A DNA stretch of 64,000 bases from Salipiger abyssi (GTDB lineage Bacteria; Pseudomonadota; Alphaproteobacteria; Rhodobacterales; Rhodobacteraceae). Below the pieces are notes generated by a model. That model searched no databases and was not told where the DNA came from. It was given only the letters and a program-made list of their open reading frames with translations. Position numbers and translations under genes: made by a program. The stretch covers positions 2,046,001 through 2,110,000 of the forward strand of contig NZ_CP015093.1 in NCBI RefSeq assembly GCF_001975705.1, read 5' to 3'. Below are positions 25,464 to 33,232 of the stretch, in pieces (position 1 is the first letter of the stretch; each line of letters opens with the position of its first letter).

Positions 25464-26255
25464 TCAGAAGCGCAGGCGGAACACCCGGGTGACGCCGAAA
25501 CGGATCGTCCACTGATCGTCGCTGCCGTTCTCGACAATCGGGCTGTCGGCGGCATCGTTGCGATATTGCTCCCAGGTGAGCGCGCCTTCGACGCCCCAGT
25601 CGTCGTTGAGCTGATAGCGCGCGCCCATTTCGATCCCGGCGGAGAGCAGCCCGCCATCGGCGTAATAGGCGGGGCGCGAGGCGGTGGCCTCGTTGCCGTC
25701 GACGCCGAAATAGGTATCGGCGTAATCGTTGCTGCCCCAGAAGAGCCGCGGGCCGACGGTCAGCTTCCAGCGGTCGCCGGGACGTGCGATCACGTCCATA
25801 CCGGCCTCGCCGACCCAGGATTCGTGCCCGCCAAAGCCACGGCGGAAATCGGTGAAGGCGGAGAAATTCTGCGCCGTGTAGCCGAAGCCGAAGCCCAGCT
25901 CGACCGCCGTGTCGATATCGTCCATGCCGCGCAGATCGTCGTAATCGGAGGCGTCGCGCTCGCCGATATAGCGGAAGGAGCCATGGATGTCCCAGCCGAG
26001 CGGGTCGGTCCAGGGGTCGCCATCGCCGAACTGCCGTCCGTTGCGCAGGCTCAGCCCGTGGAACTTGAAGCCGAGATCCGGGCCGGTCGCGTAATCGTCG
26101 CTGCCGAAATATTCCGGCGCCACCGACGCGCCGCCGCGCAGGGAGAACACGAATTCCGGCTGCGCCGAGCCATAGCCGGTTTCGGTGCTTTGCGCGAGCG
26201 CGGCACCGGGGAGGGCGGCAAGGGCGAGAAACAGAACAGGACGGAGCGGGGACAT
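25464..26255 (-). CDS. MipA/OmpV family outer membrane protein
   Basis: 263 residues. ATG 26255 follows GGAGAC and gives a signal peptide (MSPLRPVLFLALAALPGAALA). The mature part is a beta-barrel with alternating aromatic strands: VFSLRGGASVAPEYFGSDDY, IHGSFRYIGERDASDYDDLRG and a C-terminal VFRLRF, ending in Phe as outer membrane proteins do. MipA-type proteins have been linked to murein synthesis complexes and to stress or drug sensitivity; the exact role here is unknown. It interrupts the rpsP-rimM pair and lies downstream of the rpsP terminator, so it probably has its own promoter. Confidence 0.88.
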   Translation of the reverse strand: MSPLRPVLFLALAALPGAALAQSTETGYGSAQPEFVFSLRGGASVAPEYFGSDDYATGPDLGFKFHGLSLRNGRQFGDGDPWTDPLGWDIHGSFRYIGERDASDYDDLRGMDDIDTAVELGFGFGYTAQNFSAFTDFRRGFGGHESWVGEAGMDVIARPGDRWKLTVGPRLFWGSNDYADTYFGVDGNEATASRPAYYADGGLLSAGIEMGARYQLNDDWGVEGALTWEQYRNDAADSPIVENGSDDQWTIRFGVTRVFRLRF

Positions 26256-26327
26256 GCAGGTCTCCAGAAACAACGGTTGATTCTCATACTAGCGATTTTG
26301 CGACGGTTTCACAGTCACATGCATGAG

Positions 26328-26355
26328 AAAGGCGCGCGGGTGTCACCCGCGCGCC
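26328..26355 (-). terminator. Terminator after rpsP
   Basis: A perfect 12-bp stem GGCGCGCGGGTG/CACCCGCGCGCC (26331-26342 and 26344-26355) is followed on the minus strand by TTTCTC. It closes the ffh-GNAT-rpsP unit 26 bp after the rpsP stop codon. Confidence 0.75.
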
Positions 26356-26380
26356 CTTCCGCCAGCCGAATGGCCGGATC

Positions 26381-26770
26381 TTATTCCGCGGCAGCCTCTT
26401 CCTCGGCCGGAGCGGCGGCGGCTTCTGCCGCAGCAGCGGCCTTGGCGGCCTTGGCTTCGGCGCGCTCGGCGGCGGCTTTGCCCGGAACGGCTTTCTTGGG
26501 GTTGCTGCGCTCTTTCTTCTCGATCACGCCGGCGGCTTCGAGGAAGCGCGACACGCGGTCGGTGGTCTGCGCGCCCTGGCCAATCCAGTACTGGATGCGC
26601 TCGACATCCATGTTCACGCGGCGCTCGTCATCCTTGGCGAGCAGCGGGTTGTAGGTGCCGACCTTCTCGATGAAGCGGCCGTCGCGCGGCATGCGCGAGT
26701 CGGCGACGACGATGGCGTAGTGGGGGCGCTTCTTGGAACCGCCGCGGGCGAGACGAATCTTGAGGGCCAT
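26381..26770 (-). CDS. rpsP: 30S ribosomal protein S16
   Basis: 129 residues. The first about 80 are standard S16 ([50 protein letters not shown]). The last about 45 form an Ala/Glu/Lys-rich tail ([20 protein letters not shown]) found as a variable extension in alphaproteobacteria. S16 binds 16S rRNA early in 30S assembly. It follows chorismate mutase by 51 bp on the same strand, with AGGAGA before the ATG. Confidence 0.98.
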   Translation of the reverse strand: MALKIRLARGGSKKRPHYAIVVADSRMPRDGRFIEKVGTYNPLLAKDDERRVNMDVERIQYWIGQGAQTTDRVSRFLEAAGVIEKKERSNPKKAVPGKAAAERAEAKAAKAAAAAEAAAAPAEEEAAAE

Positions 26771-26821
26771 TTCAGTTTCTCCTTTAGCAAATGGCGTTGG
26801 TTTCGGTTGGCTGCGCCAACC

Positions 26822-27151
26822 TCACGATTGGTGTCGTTCGTGGTGCTTGATGACTTCCTGAATGACGAAATTCAGGAACTTCTTGGCGAATTCCGGATCG
26901 AGATCCGCTTTCTCCGCCAGATCCTGGAGCCGCGCGATCTGTTTCTCTTCGCGCGCGGGGTCGGAGGGGGGCAGGTCGTGGGCCGCCTTGAGCAGGCCCA
27001 CCGCCTGGGTATGCTTGAACCGTTCGGCCAGCGTGAAGACGAGGATCGCGTCGAGCCGGTCGATGCTCTCGCGGTGTTCCTTGAGCAGCGCGGCGGCGCG
27101 CGCGACAGGGTCGTGCGCCTCTGGCGCAACGGGATCGTGCGTCTCAGTCAA
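26822..27151 (-). CDS. Chorismate mutase (AroQ type)
   Basis: 109 residues from a TTG at 27151, which overlaps the upstream acetyltransferase stop by 8 bp; no ATG or GTG is available between that stop and the domain. The AroQ helical fold is visible: LLKEHRESIDRLDAILVFTL, then ERFKHTQAVGLLKA, and a long final helix ending KHHERHQS. It converts chorismate to prephenate for Phe/Tyr synthesis. Such free-standing short mutases are commonly beside rpsP/ffh in Rhodobacteraceae, but the link to translation genes is only positional. Confidence 0.88.
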   Translation of the reverse strand: MTETHDPVAPEAHDPVARAAALLKEHRESIDRLDAILVFTLAERFKHTQAVGLLKAAHDLPPSDPAREEKQIARLQDLAEKADLDPEFAKKFLNFVIQEVIKHHERHQS

Positions 27152-27743
27152 TGGCCCAGCCTTTCGGTTTGAACAGGGGGTTCTGGAAATTGGCGATTTC
27201 CATGTCGATGCCATGCGCCAGCTGCGTGCCGCGCAGCGCCTGCGGTTCGGGGTGGCGATAGACCGCGTCGGAGCCGTCGATGGAGGCCGCCTCCGGGTCT
27301 TTCGTCGCGCCCAGCCGTTCGGCCAGCCGGATGGAATCGAGGTTCTTGGGGTCGATATACGACACCGCCCCGTCCCAGCCCTGGCTGTCGTAGAAATGCG
27401 CCCGCACCCGATGCGTCGCCTCCAGCGCAAAGCCCATGCCCGCCTTGTCGGGCCAGATGATCCAGGCGATCTCGCGCTCGGGCCATTTCGCCGGGAACCA
27501 GCCGCCCGCCATGCCGACGGTTTCGTCGCTGTCGCGCAGATGCACCATCCACATGCCGAAGCCGCGAATCTCCCAATGGCCGATCTCGGCGGCGTAGAGC
27601 ATCCAGGTCTCGTAGGGGTTCAGCGGCCCGCCCATGAAGCGCGAGCGGTAGGAGGCGAAGGTGGCCTTGAAATCAGGGTAATCCTGCGGCTCGGGGCCGC
27701 GCAGCACCAGGCGCTTGGTTTCCAGCACGGGGATCTCGGTCAT
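27144..27743 (-). CDS. GNAT acetyltransferase, array gene 5 (RimJ/RimL-like)
   Basis: 199 residues, the longest of five tandem paralogues. It opens IPVLETKRLVLRGPEPQDYP, contains IGHWEIRGFGMWMVHLRDSD, and has the SYIDPKNLDSIRLAERLGA C-terminal core. The acetyl-CoA loop is degenerate (DKAGMGFALEA, where the other four copies read EGKGxAxEA). A tail of about 25 residues after the common core is unique to this copy. The ATG overlaps the upstream gene by 4 bp. Substrate unknown. Confidence 0.88.
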   Translation of the reverse strand: MTEIPVLETKRLVLRGPEPQDYPDFKATFASYRSRFMGGPLNPYETWMLYAAEIGHWEIRGFGMWMVHLRDSDETVGMAGGWFPAKWPEREIAWIIWPDKAGMGFALEATHRVRAHFYDSQGWDGAVSYIDPKNLDSIRLAERLGATKDPEAASIDGSDAVYRHPEPQALRGTQLAHGIDMEIANFQNPLFKPKGWAID

Positions 27744-28261
27744 GCCGCGCCTCCGGTGATTTCCGGGTGGCGGTAGACATGGGCCGGCTTGCCCATCAGC
27801 TCTTCCTCGCGCTCGAAATGCGCGCTGAGCCGCAGTGCCAGCGCCTTGGAGCGGTCGTTGGCCGGGTCGATCAGGCTGATGAGCCGGGTGAGGCCGAACT
27901 GTCGCGCGGCGGTGGCGCGGGCGGCTTCGGCGGCCTCATGGGCAAAGCCCTTGCCCTCGAAACCCGCGAAAATGCCATAGCCCAGCTCGGGCTCGGGCCA
28001 TTCAACATGGTTGATGACGCCGGCATGGCCGATCATCTCGCCGGTCTCGCGCAGGGTGATGTGCCAGACGCCGTAGCCACGGATCTGCCAGTGCCCTGCG
28101 ATACGCAGCAATACCCGCCAAACGCCGCCCCGGTCGAGCGGGCCGCCGACGAAATGCGACCGCTCATCGGCATAGAAGCCGCAGAGCGGGTCCAGATCCT
28201 CCAGCCGCGGGGCGCGCAGGATCAGGCGGTCGGTTTCGATGAGGGGGATCTCGACGCTCAT
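27740..28261 (-). CDS. GNAT acetyltransferase, array gene 4
   Basis: 173 residues, same Acetyltransf_3 family: IPLIETDRLILRAPRLEDLD, IAGHWQIRGYGVWHITLRET, acetyl-CoA loop FEGKGFAHEAAEAA, and SLIDPANDRSKALALRLSA. It overlaps genes on both sides by 4 bp, so it must be translated from one message with them. Its closest relatives in sequence are the neighbouring array genes, which suggests tandem duplication. Acceptor not known. Confidence 0.88.
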   Translation of the reverse strand: MSVEIPLIETDRLILRAPRLEDLDPLCGFYADERSHFVGGPLDRGGVWRVLLRIAGHWQIRGYGVWHITLRETGEMIGHAGVINHVEWPEPELGYGIFAGFEGKGFAHEAAEAARATAARQFGLTRLISLIDPANDRSKALALRLSAHFEREEELMGKPAHVYRHPEITGGAA

Positions 28262-28788
28262 TCGAGCACCTCGTCGGGGCCGGGGTGACGATAGAGCAGG
28301 TCCTCGCCCATATTGTAGTTCTGATAGGTCCGCTCATAGGTGGCGCCCAGCCGTTCGGCCAGCGCGATGGAGCGGGCGTTGCCCGGCACGATATTCGAGG
28401 TCAGCGTCTTGAGGCCGAGATCCTCATAGGCATAGCGGCGCACCCGCCGCGCGGCCTCGCTGGCGATGCCCTTGCCCTCGAACTCGGCGAAGACCACCCA
28501 GCCGAGCTCCGGCTCGGGCCAGCCCTCGGGGTTCCAGATGCCGGAGATCCCGGCGGGGGCGCCGGTCTCTTTCAGCTCGATGGTGAAATAGCCGTAGCCG
28601 CGCAGATGCCAGTGGCCCACGTTCAGCGCGAACCAGCGCCAGGCGTCGCCGCGATGGTCGTAGCCGCCGAACCCGTCCGACCGCGCGCGGTCGAGCAGGA
28701 ACTCCATCAGCGGTTCGGCATCCTCGGGCTCGGGGCCGCGCAGGATCAGCCGCTCGGTTTCCAGATAGGGGGCCTGGGTGAGACTCAT
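28258..28788 (-). CDS. GNAT acetyltransferase, array gene 3
   Basis: 176 residues from ATG 28788 (MSLTQAPYLETERLILRGPE). Core motifs: VGHWHLRGYGYFTIELKETG, FEGKGIASEAARRVRR and NIVPGNARSIALAERLGA. The open frame extends another 99 codons upstream through the repeat motif at 28824-28844 and into the previous gene, but the ATG chosen matches the start of its paralogues. Overlaps array gene 4 by 4 bp. Confidence 0.88.
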   Translation of the reverse strand: MSLTQAPYLETERLILRGPEPEDAEPLMEFLLDRARSDGFGGYDHRGDAWRWFALNVGHWHLRGYGYFTIELKETGAPAGISGIWNPEGWPEPELGWVVFAEFEGKGIASEAARRVRRYAYEDLGLKTLTSNIVPGNARSIALAERLGATYERTYQNYNMGEDLLYRHPGPDEVLE

Positions 28789-28823
28789 GCCCGGCCTCCC
28801 GCCCGGCGGCGCCGGAGCTGTGA

Positions 28824-28844
28824 GTATTTGGAGAAAGATGAAAG
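28824..28844 (+). repeat. GTATTT..AAAGATGAA motif inside the GNAT array
   Basis: GTATTTGGAGAAAGATGAAAG lies in the only real gap of the array (28789-28852), between genes 2 and 3, pointing opposite to transcription of the array. Almost identical to the copy at 10623 and, on the other strand, to 51400-51421. Confidence 0.6.
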
Positions 28845-28852
28845 GCGGGGGC

Positions 28853-29392
28853 TCATGCGCGCGCCTCCGGGCTGCTGCCGGGGGCGAAATGGCGGAAGCT
28901 CTCGCACCCGGGCAGCGGGCAGGGGGCGCCGGTCTCGTCGAGACGGGCGCCCAGGCGCAGGGCCAGTGCGCGCGAGGCGGCGTTGGCGGTGTCGATATAG
29001 CTGACGACATTGTCCCAGCCGCGGGTCTCGAAGAGATCGCGCAGCACCGCCTCGCAGGCTTCGCGGGCATATCCCTTGCCCTCATATGCCGCGTCGGTCA
29101 GCAGCCAGGACATTTCCGGCTCGGCAAAGCCTTCGGGATGATGCGGGCCGGCCATGCCGATGGTTTCGCCGCTGTCCTTCAGGCGGATGGCGTAGAAGCC
29201 ATAGCCGCGAAGCACCCACTGACCGACATAGGCCGAGAATTTGTGCCAAGCCGCGACGGTTTCCATCGGTCCGCCATAGAACTGTGCGCGCTCCGAGCCC
29301 AGGAAGGACAGCATCGCCGGCTGGTCGGCGGCGCCGGGTGCGCTCAGGATCAGGCGGTCTGTTGCGAGCTGGGGGAACTGGTGCAGGCTCAT
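28853..29392 (-). CDS. GNAT acetyltransferase, array gene 2
   Basis: 179 residues: FPQLATDRLILSAPGAADQP, VGQWVLRGYGFYAIRLKDSG, loop YEGKGYAREACEAVLR and SYIDTANAASRALALRLGA. The pattern G-x-W-x-x-R-G-x-G is shared by all five copies. ATG overlaps array gene 1 by 4 bp. Family members acetylate N-termini of ribosomal proteins or small amines; the true substrate here is unknown. Confidence 0.88.
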   Translation of the reverse strand: MSLHQFPQLATDRLILSAPGAADQPAMLSFLGSERAQFYGGPMETVAAWHKFSAYVGQWVLRGYGFYAIRLKDSGETIGMAGPHHPEGFAEPEMSWLLTDAAYEGKGYAREACEAVLRDLFETRGWDNVVSYIDTANAASRALALRLGARLDETGAPCPLPGCESFRHFAPGSSPEARA

Positions 29393-29922
29393 GCGTAGGC
29401 CTCCGGGCTGCCGTCGCTGTCCGGGCGGTGGCGGTAGACGAGGGTTTCCTCCGGCGCCTCATCCGGGGGCAGGGCGGCGTCGGGATCGTGGACCGCGCCC
29501 AGCCGTTCGGCCAGCGCGATGGAGCGGCTGTTGTCGCGGTCGATATAGGAGACCAGCGTCTCGATCCCCTGCTCCCACGCCCAGAGCAGCACGGCGCCGG
29601 CGGCCTCGGCGGCATAGCCCTTGCCCTCGGCATGTTCCAGCAGCGTCCAGCCGATCTCGGTTTCGGGATAGTGCGGCGGCCGGAGCAGGCCGATCTGGCC
29701 GAGGAAGCTGCCGTTCTTGTCCTCGATCCCCCAGGAGCCGAGTCCGATGAGATCCCACATGCCGACCTCGGAGGCGAGCCAGCGCCAGGCCTCCTTGCGC
29801 GGCAGCTGGCCGCCCATATAGCGCGCGCGATCGGTCTCGAACAGGTCGCAGAGCTGTTCGAGATCGGCCATCACATGGCCGCGAAGCGTCAGGCGCGGGG
29901 TATGGAGGAGCGGAGCGGGCAA
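29389..29922 (-). CDS. GNAT acetyltransferase, array gene 1
   Basis: 177 residues, beginning only 5 bp after the ffh stop. Motifs: LLHTPRLTLRGHVMADLEQL, GMWDLIGLGSWGIEDKNGSF, loop AEGKGYAAEAAGAVLL and SYIDRDNSRSIALAERLGA. It lacks the HWxxRGYG form of the others (WDLIGLGSW instead), so it may be the most diverged copy. Coupled to ffh and to array gene 2. Confidence 0.88.
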   Translation of the reverse strand: MPAPLLHTPRLTLRGHVMADLEQLCDLFETDRARYMGGQLPRKEAWRWLASEVGMWDLIGLGSWGIEDKNGSFLGQIGLLRPPHYPETEIGWTLLEHAEGKGYAAEAAGAVLLWAWEQGIETLVSYIDRDNSRSIALAERLGAVHDPDAALPPDEAPEETLVYRHRPDSDGSPEAYA

Positions 29923-29927
29923 GGGGC

Positions 29928-31442
29928 TTACTTCTTCTTGCCGAGACCGCTGAGGCCCTGCGGCAGGCCGCCGCCACCCATGCCGGGAAGGCCGCCCATG
30001 CCACCGGGCATCTTGCCGCCCATGGCCTTGGCCGCCGCCTCGATGGCCTTGGGGTCCATCTGCGAGGGGTCCATGCCCTCGGGCATGCCGCCCTTGCCGA
30101 ACATGCCCTTCATGGCCTGTTTCAGCATGCCGCCTTTGCCCATCTTGCCCATCTTCTTCATCATGTCGGACATCTGTCGCTGCATCTTGAGCAGCTTGTT
30201 GAGATCCGACACCTCCAAGCCCGCGCCCGCCGCGATGCGTTTCTTGCGGCTGGCCTGAAGGATCTGCGGGTTGGCGCGTTCCTTCTTGGTCATGGAGTTG
30301 ATGAGGGCGATCTGCTGGCGCAGGATCTTGTCGTCGATCCCCGCGCCGTCCATCTGCTTGGCCATCTTGGCGGCGCCGGGCAGCATCGACATCATGCCCT
30401 CCATGCCGCCCATCTTGATCATCTGTTCGAGCTGCATCTTGAGGTCGTTCATATTGAACTGACCCTTGGAGAAGCGCTTCATCATGCGCTCGGCCTGCTC
30501 GGCCTCAAGCGTCTGCTGCGCCTTTTCCACCAGCGCGACGATGTCGCCCATGCCGAGGATGCGGCCGGCGACGCGGTCGGGCTCGAAGGTTTCGAGCGCC
30601 TCCATCTTTTCGCCGAGGCCGACGAACTTGATCGGCTTGCCGGTGACTGCGCGCATCGACAGCGCCGCGCCGCCACGACCGTCGCCGTCCATCCGGGTCA
30701 GCACCACGCCGGTGATGCCGATGCGGGTGTCGAAATTCTCGGCCGTGTGCACCGCGTCCTGACCGGTGAGCCCGTCGACCACCAGCAGCGTCTCGCGCGG
30801 GTTGGCGACGTCGCGCACCGCCTCAACCTGCGTCATCAGCTCTTCGTCGATGGAGAGGCGCCCGGCGGTGTCGAGCATGTAGACGTCATAGCCGCCAAGG
30901 CTGGCCTGGGTCTTGGCGCGCTTGGCGATGGCCACCGGATCCTCGCCCTTGACGATGGGCAGGGTGTCGATGCCGATCTGCTTGCCGAGAATCTCCAGCT
31001 GTTCCATGGCCGCCGGACGGTTCACGTCGAGCGAGGCCATGAGCACCTTCTTGTGGTCGCGCTCTTTCAGCCGTTTGGCGAGCTTGGCGGTGGTGGTGGT
31101 CTTGCCGCCGCCCTGAAGGCCGACCATCAGGATCGGCGCGGGCGGGCTGTCGATGCGCAGCGCGCCGGGCTCGCCTTCACCGGCCAGCACCGCGATCAGC
31201 TCGTCATGCACGATCTTGACCACCTGCTGGCCCGGCGTCACCGATTTGGTGACCGCGGCGCCGGTGGCCTTTTTCTCCACGGCCTTGATGAACTGCCGCG
31301 CCACGGGCAGCGACACGTCGGCCTCGAGCAGCGCCACGCGCACTTCGCGCAGGGCGGTGCGCACGTCATCCTCGGAGAGCGCGCCCTGTTTCGTCAGCCG
31401 GTCGAAGACGCCGCCTAGGCGCTCGGAAAGATTCTCGAACAT
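29928..31442 (-). CDS. ffh: Signal recognition particle protein Ffh
   Basis: 504 residues. N domain (residues about 1-85), GTPase G domain with GLQGGGKTTTTAKLAKRLK near residue 107, DTAGRLSIDEELM and TRMDGDGRGGAAL, then the methionine-rich M domain (KRFSKGQFNMNDLKMQLEQM) that binds 4.5S RNA and signal sequences. The C-terminus is a long Gly/Met/Pro-rich tail ending GLPQGLSGLGKKK. Ffh targets nascent membrane proteins to FtsY and SecYEG. It heads a unit that continues through the five acetyltransferases to rpsP. Confidence 0.98.
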   Translation of the reverse strand: MFENLSERLGGVFDRLTKQGALSEDDVRTALREVRVALLEADVSLPVARQFIKAVEKKATGAAVTKSVTPGQQVVKIVHDELIAVLAGEGEPGALRIDSPPAPILMVGLQGGGKTTTTAKLAKRLKERDHKKVLMASLDVNRPAAMEQLEILGKQIGIDTLPIVKGEDPVAIAKRAKTQASLGGYDVYMLDTAGRLSIDEELMTQVEAVRDVANPRETLLVVDGLTGQDAVHTAENFDTRIGITGVVLTRMDGDGRGGAALSMRAVTGKPIKFVGLGEKMEALETFEPDRVAGRILGMGDIVALVEKAQQTLEAEQAERMMKRFSKGQFNMNDLKMQLEQMIKMGGMEGMMSMLPGAAKMAKQMDGAGIDDKILRQQIALINSMTKKERANPQILQASRKKRIAAGAGLEVSDLNKLLKMQRQMSDMMKKMGKMGKGGMLKQAMKGMFGKGGMPEGMDPSQMDPKAIEAAAKAMGGKMPGGMGGLPGMGGGGLPQGLSGLGKKK

Positions 31443-31895
31443 GGGGCCTCGGGCCTCCCGTCATTGCTCCTGATGCCACCCGAGATAAGGGCGGCGGCGT
31501 TGCGACACCATGGGGCAATGCGAAATGGCCCCCGTGGGCGCAACGCGCTGACGGAGGGCGATCCCGGGCATACCCCAAGGGACCGGAAGCACAAAACTGC
31601 ATCCGGAATTGCTGGCGAATTACGGCGCGGATGCCCGTGAGTCAAGGCTTTGCCGCTCTTCGCAGGGGGAGACATTGTTTTTCCCGGTGCATTGCGCTAG
31701 CGTTTGGGAAGGCCGTTAGGGCTTCGGCGAGCCGGGTTCCGCAGTGCAATCTGTGGAGACTGGCGTGGAATTACGCAAAAATGGCACAGCATGCCAGAAA
31801 TCTTGCGAAAATCCGCCGGGGTCTGGATTCGGGCTGGCAGATTCGCGGATCTGCCGTTAAGACAGCTTATGAAACGCTCATTTTACAGGTGACGC
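31443..31895. other. 453-bp interval between ffh and a small secreted-protein gene
   Basis: Divergent promoter region with no supported gene. A hairpin GGCAGAT/ATCTGCC (31836-31842 and 31849-31855, 6-base loop) lies about 40 bp before the small gene and may be in its leader. The stretch 31760-31895 is noticeably more AT-rich than its surroundings. Confidence 0.5.
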
Positions 31896-32144
31896 ATGAA
31901 ACTGAAATCGCTTATGACCTCGGCCGCCATCGTCAGCATGCTGGCCACCTCCGCAGCTTACGCTTCCGACCCGAGCGGCGCCGTCGAAGACGACGATCCC
32001 TATGCGCTCGCCGCTGAGTCGTCGGTGGATCAGGGTGTTATCGCCGCTGGTGGCGCACTCGCACTGCTCGCCATCCTGGCATCGGGCGGCGACTCGTCCA
32101 GCTCGTCGAGCTCCTCGTCGCAGGACTCGCCGTTCTCGAACTGA
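31896..32144 (+). CDS. Small secreted or membrane-anchored Ser-rich protein
   Basis: 82 residues; ATG follows AGGTGA. A Sec signal peptide (MKLKSLMTSAAIVSMLATSA, probable cleavage after AYA) is followed by an acidic linker, a hydrophobic helix (VIAAGGALALLAILASGG, residues about 48-65) and a run of nine serines before QDSPFSN. Small proteins of this layout are seen near surface-polysaccharide genes in other bacteria, but no such cluster is here. A strong terminator follows, so it is monocistronic and probably well expressed. Function unknown. Confidence 0.75.
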   Translation: MKLKSLMTSAAIVSMLATSAAYASDPSGAVEDDDPYALAAESSVDQGVIAAGGALALLAILASGGDSSSSSSSSSQDSPFSN

Positions 32145-32198
32145 GTTCAGCAGGATCGGGCAAATCGCCTGACGATCTTTGCACATAGATTTTCGAAA

Positions 32199-32231
32199 AC
32201 GTCCGGATTTTTCCGGGCGTTTTTATTTTTT
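32199..32231 (+). terminator. Strong rho-independent terminator
   Basis: ACGTCCGG (32199-32206) and CCGGGCGT (32213-32220) pair with one G-U, and are followed by a T-rich run of eleven bases. It lies 55 bp after the small Ser-rich gene. Confidence 0.8.
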
Positions 32232-32350
32232 TCGGGGCATCTGTCGCGGGATCTTTCCTGGCAGGCCATGAATCGCAAAGCTTCCATTGCATTTTCAAAC
32301 GAAACACCGGCATATCTTGGGCCAGTGTGGCTTTTTGCACAGGGGGGCCT

Positions 32351-33232
32351 ATGACCAACTGGGATGAGATTCGCACCGCCTATCAGGTTGCGCGTCTTGG
32401 AACCGTAAGCGGCGCGGCAGAGGTGCTGGGTGTGCACCATGCCACGGTGATCCGGCATATCGATGCGCTCGAGGCGCGGCTGGGGGTGAAGCTGTTCCAG
32501 CGCCATGCCCGTGGCTATACGCCGACCGAAGCCGGGCAGGACCTTGCCCGCGTGGCGCAGACCACCGACGATCAGCTTCAGCAGCTGGCCGGGCGGATCA
32601 AGGGGCAGGGCGAGGGTGTCTCCGGCGAGCTTCTGGTGACCTCGCTGATCAATTTCTCGCCGCTGATGGTCGGGGCGCTGGCCTCCTTCCGTGCCACGTA
32701 TCCCGATGTGATCGTGCGCTACCTGACCGGCACGCGGCTGTTCCGACTGGAATATGGAGAGGCGCATGTGGCGTTGCGCGCCGGCTCGGTGCCGCAGGAG
32801 CCGGACAACGTGGTTCAGCCCTTCTCCCGCCAGGCCGTGGCGCTCTATGCCGCAAAAAGCTATGTTGCCGCCCGCGGAGCGCCGAAGACCGAACAGGAGC
32901 TCGCCGCCTTCGAATTCGTGGGCTACGACGATCCCGATTCGCGGGCACCGTTCAATATCTGGATGAAGCCGCGCGTGCCCTTCGACCGCGTGGTCTTTCG
33001 CACCGAGGACAACCGGGTGCAGCAGGAAGCGGTGCGGGCCGGTGTCGGGCTCGGGTTCCTGTCCGTGCATGAGGCGCAGGACGATCCGGAGCTGGTGCAG
33101 GTGTTGCCGCCGCGCGAGGAATGGTCCTCGCCGCTCTGGCTGGTCACCCATGTGGATCTGCACCGCACGCCGAAGGTGCAGGCTTTCCTGCGGCATCTGA
33201 AGGAATACGCAACCGATAAGAGCGCGCAGTGA
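32351..33232 (+). CDS. LysR family transcriptional regulator
   Basis: 293 residues; ATG 32351 (MTNWDEIRTAYQVARLGTVS) follows AGGGGGG. The N-terminal winged helix contains AAEVLGVHHATVIRHIDALE, and residues about 90-290 form the periplasmic-binding-like effector domain. It ends with a GTGA overlap with the EamA transporter gene, so the two are translated together; the transporter is thus its likely target or sensor partner. Ligand unknown. Confidence 0.93.
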   Translation: MTNWDEIRTAYQVARLGTVSGAAEVLGVHHATVIRHIDALEARLGVKLFQRHARGYTPTEAGQDLARVAQTTDDQLQQLAGRIKGQGEGVSGELLVTSLINFSPLMVGALASFRATYPDVIVRYLTGTRLFRLEYGEAHVALRAGSVPQEPDNVVQPFSRQAVALYAAKSYVAARGAPKTEQELAAFEFVGYDDPDSRAPFNIWMKPRVPFDRVVFRTEDNRVQQEAVRAGVGLGFLSVHEAQDDPELVQVLPPREEWSSPLWLVTHVDLHRTPKVQAFLRHLKEYATDKSAQ

